From: Fidelibacterota bacterium | Lineage (GTDB): Bacteria > Fidelibacterota > UBA8477 | Reading direction: 5' to 3' | Assembly (NCBI GenBank): GCA_021734045.1 | Contig: JAIPJR010000031.1 | Location: forward strand, 1 to 30,735 | DNA length: 30,735 bases | In this document: in pieces, positions 29,622-30,735 of the stretch | Layout of the letters: every line of letters starts with the position of its first letter | Numbering within the stretch: position 1 is the stretch's first letter | Notes under the pieces: model-generated | Told to the model about the DNA's origin: nothing | Databases searched by the model: none | Seen by the model: only the letters and a program-made list of their open reading frames with translations | Position numbers and translations under genes: made by a program

Positions 29622-30735
29622 CTATGGCTGCCCGTCCGGTAAATTCATCTGCCGATGGAGCACTTCACACACCAGGTCTAAATCCTGCTTGAGCCGGTTC
29701 GTGGTCTTGTTGACATCAGACAATCGCCACGCAGGCGATACATCCGCCAGGGCTTCGCCTAACTGCCAGCGATGTCGAAACACTTCACCAGCCAAACTGA
29801 GAACTGCATCAATCTGCTCCGGGGTTAAATCCTTCTCCACCGCATGTCGGAAGCGGGCAGAATCCGTGAGTGTCAATACCTCCACACGGCCATAATCCAT
29901 GGTGATTGAAATTTCTTCTGCAGACAGTGTCGTCTCCCGGATTAATGCCATTTTACACGCTACACCGTTCTCGTAGGTGTACTTCCACAGGGATTCAGGC
30001 AGGGATATTCCTGCCTTTTCTAACCGGTTACGCACATCCTGGGAAAATTCATACGGCACCTGTCGGTGGACCGGTTGGTCAAAGACATTCTGCATGAAAA
30101 ATAGCGCTAAAAAGGTAATTAATGCTGCCGCTACCGGCGTGTAAATCCACCCCAGACCAATGCGGGTCAGCGTTCCAAAATGGATATTCCGTCCGCCATG
30201 CACCAACCCGATACCCACCACGGCACCGATGACCAATTGGCTGCTGGAAATAGGCACCAGGGGAATTCCCGGCAATCCCACCGAGCGCATCCAATCCTGC
30301 AATCCCTGACTGGCGAAGAGGAAGAGTACCACACTGTGGGACAGAACCACGACCAACGCCGCCTGGGGTGTTAATTTCACAATCCGGTTTCCCACCGTCT
30401 CCATGACACGCTCAGAATAGGTTAAAATTCCCACGGCAATCGCTAAACCGCCCAGTAAAAATAGCTGATGCACACCGGTAAGAACAAAAAGTCCGAACAC
30501 ATCAATGGAGCGGAAGGGTGAGACCGGGACAAACACGCCCATGACATTAGCAATATTGTTGGCGCCCAGTGAATAAGCTCCGAACGCGCCCACCAGAATC
30601 AGTCCGAGACGGGTGTAGAGATCAATACGGAAAATATGGATGTGGACTTTTTCGGTTATTTTCTGAAAGAGGAAGTATAGTATAATTGAAAAAAGTGTGG
30701 CCAGAAATGGACCGGCAACCCAGCTACCAACGATT
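29622..30735 (-). CDS. PiT-family inorganic phosphate transporter, C-terminal part (cut by window edge)
   Basis: The frame is open from the window edge to a stop at 29622 and gives at least 370 residues; the GTG at 30593 is internal, not the start. The family signature is clear: LVGAFGAYSLGANNIANVMG (the GANNxAN substrate motif), later GVHQLFLLGGLAIAVGILTY, SSQLVIGAVVGIGLVHGGRN and WIYTPVAAALITFLALFF. PiT carriers move phosphate, often as a metal-phosphate complex, across the inner membrane with H+ or Na+. After the last membrane helix a hydrophilic tail of about 150 residues follows (EISITMDYGRVEVL, AWRLSDVNKTTNRLKQDLDL), longer than usual and helical; I do not recognise a domain in it. The N-terminal repeat with the first signature lies outside the window. 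Confidence 0.93.
   Translation of the reverse strand, partial: IVGSWVAGPFLATLFSIILYFLFQKITEKVHIHIFRIDLYTRLGLILVGAFGAYSLGANNIANVMGVFVPVSPFRSIDVFGLFVLTGVHQLFLLGGLAIAVGILTYSERVMETVGNRIVKLTPQAALVVVLSHSVVLFLFASQGLQDWMRSVGLPGIPLVPISSSQLVIGAVVGIGLVHGGRNIHFGTLTRIGLGWIYTPVAAALITFLALFFMQNVFDQPVHRQVPYEFSQDVRNRLEKAGISLPESLWKYTYENGVACKMALIRETTLSAEEISITMDYGRVEVLTLTDSARFRHAVEKDLTPEQIDAVLSLAGEVFRHRWQLGEALADVSPAWRLSDVNKTTNRLKQDLDLVCEVLHRQMNLPDGQP

Noticed and set aside
1-30735. Mobile elements, CRISPR arrays, tRNA/rRNA genes, defence systems
   Set aside because: No transposase, integrase, phage gene, regularly spaced repeats, cloverleaf or rRNA-like sequence was recognised; all long coding regions are accounted for by envelope, pilus, signalling and transport genes.

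Overview
The window is about 30.7 kb from a diderm (Gram-negative type) bacterium. This is shown by an outer-membrane secretin, a putative outer-membrane barrel protein, a LolA-like protein and an RND exporter. It looks chromosomal and densely coded, with no gene-free stretch over 300 bases. I see no tRNA, rRNA, CRISPR array or insertion sequence. Phylum cannot be fixed by eye. The gene styles (membrane TPR protein with an FlgO-like segment, fused PilM/PilN, mixed use of Shine-Dalgarno sites and TTG/GTG starts) suggest the FCB group (Neomarinimicrobiota, Calditrichota or relatives), but this is a weak inference.

Region 1 (1-10601, all minus strand, transcribed right to left) is a type IV pilus assembly operon. 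The order is an ExeA-like ATPase, a PilM-PilN fusion with a long acidic disordered leader, PilO, a PilP/GspC-like protein, the secretin PilQ, two retraction ATPases (PilT and a PilU-like paralogue), a receiver-only response regulator, the prepilin peptidase, and the start of the PilB extension ATPase, cut by the window edge. Most genes overlap or are separated by a few tens of bases. Two lesions stand out: a one-base frameshift splits the secretin from its signal peptide, and just upstream an NtrC-type regulator has an in-frame TGA that removes its Fis DNA-binding domain.

Region 2 (10724-15796) is a signalling group: the NtrC-type regulator (minus), a divergent HPt phosphotransfer protein and a receiver-GGDEF diguanylate cyclase (plus), and a convergent 3-TM TPR protein (minus). 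Its position suggests phosphorelay and c-di-GMP input to the pilus.

Region 3 (15959-20958, minus) is a compact operon: a TetR regulator with a palindromic operator over its own start codon, an MMPL-type RND exporter, a LolA-like periplasmic protein, and a putative outer-membrane barrel protein. Together they look like an envelope-spanning lipid or hydrophobic-molecule export route.

Region 4 (21090-30735) holds a CHASE2 adenylate cyclase and a secreted M48 metalloprotease with an SH3 domain (plus), then a membrane metallophosphoesterase, a very large soluble PAS/GAF histidine kinase and the C-terminal part of a PiT-family phosphate transporter (minus). The 3' ends of the protease and phosphoesterase genes overlap.
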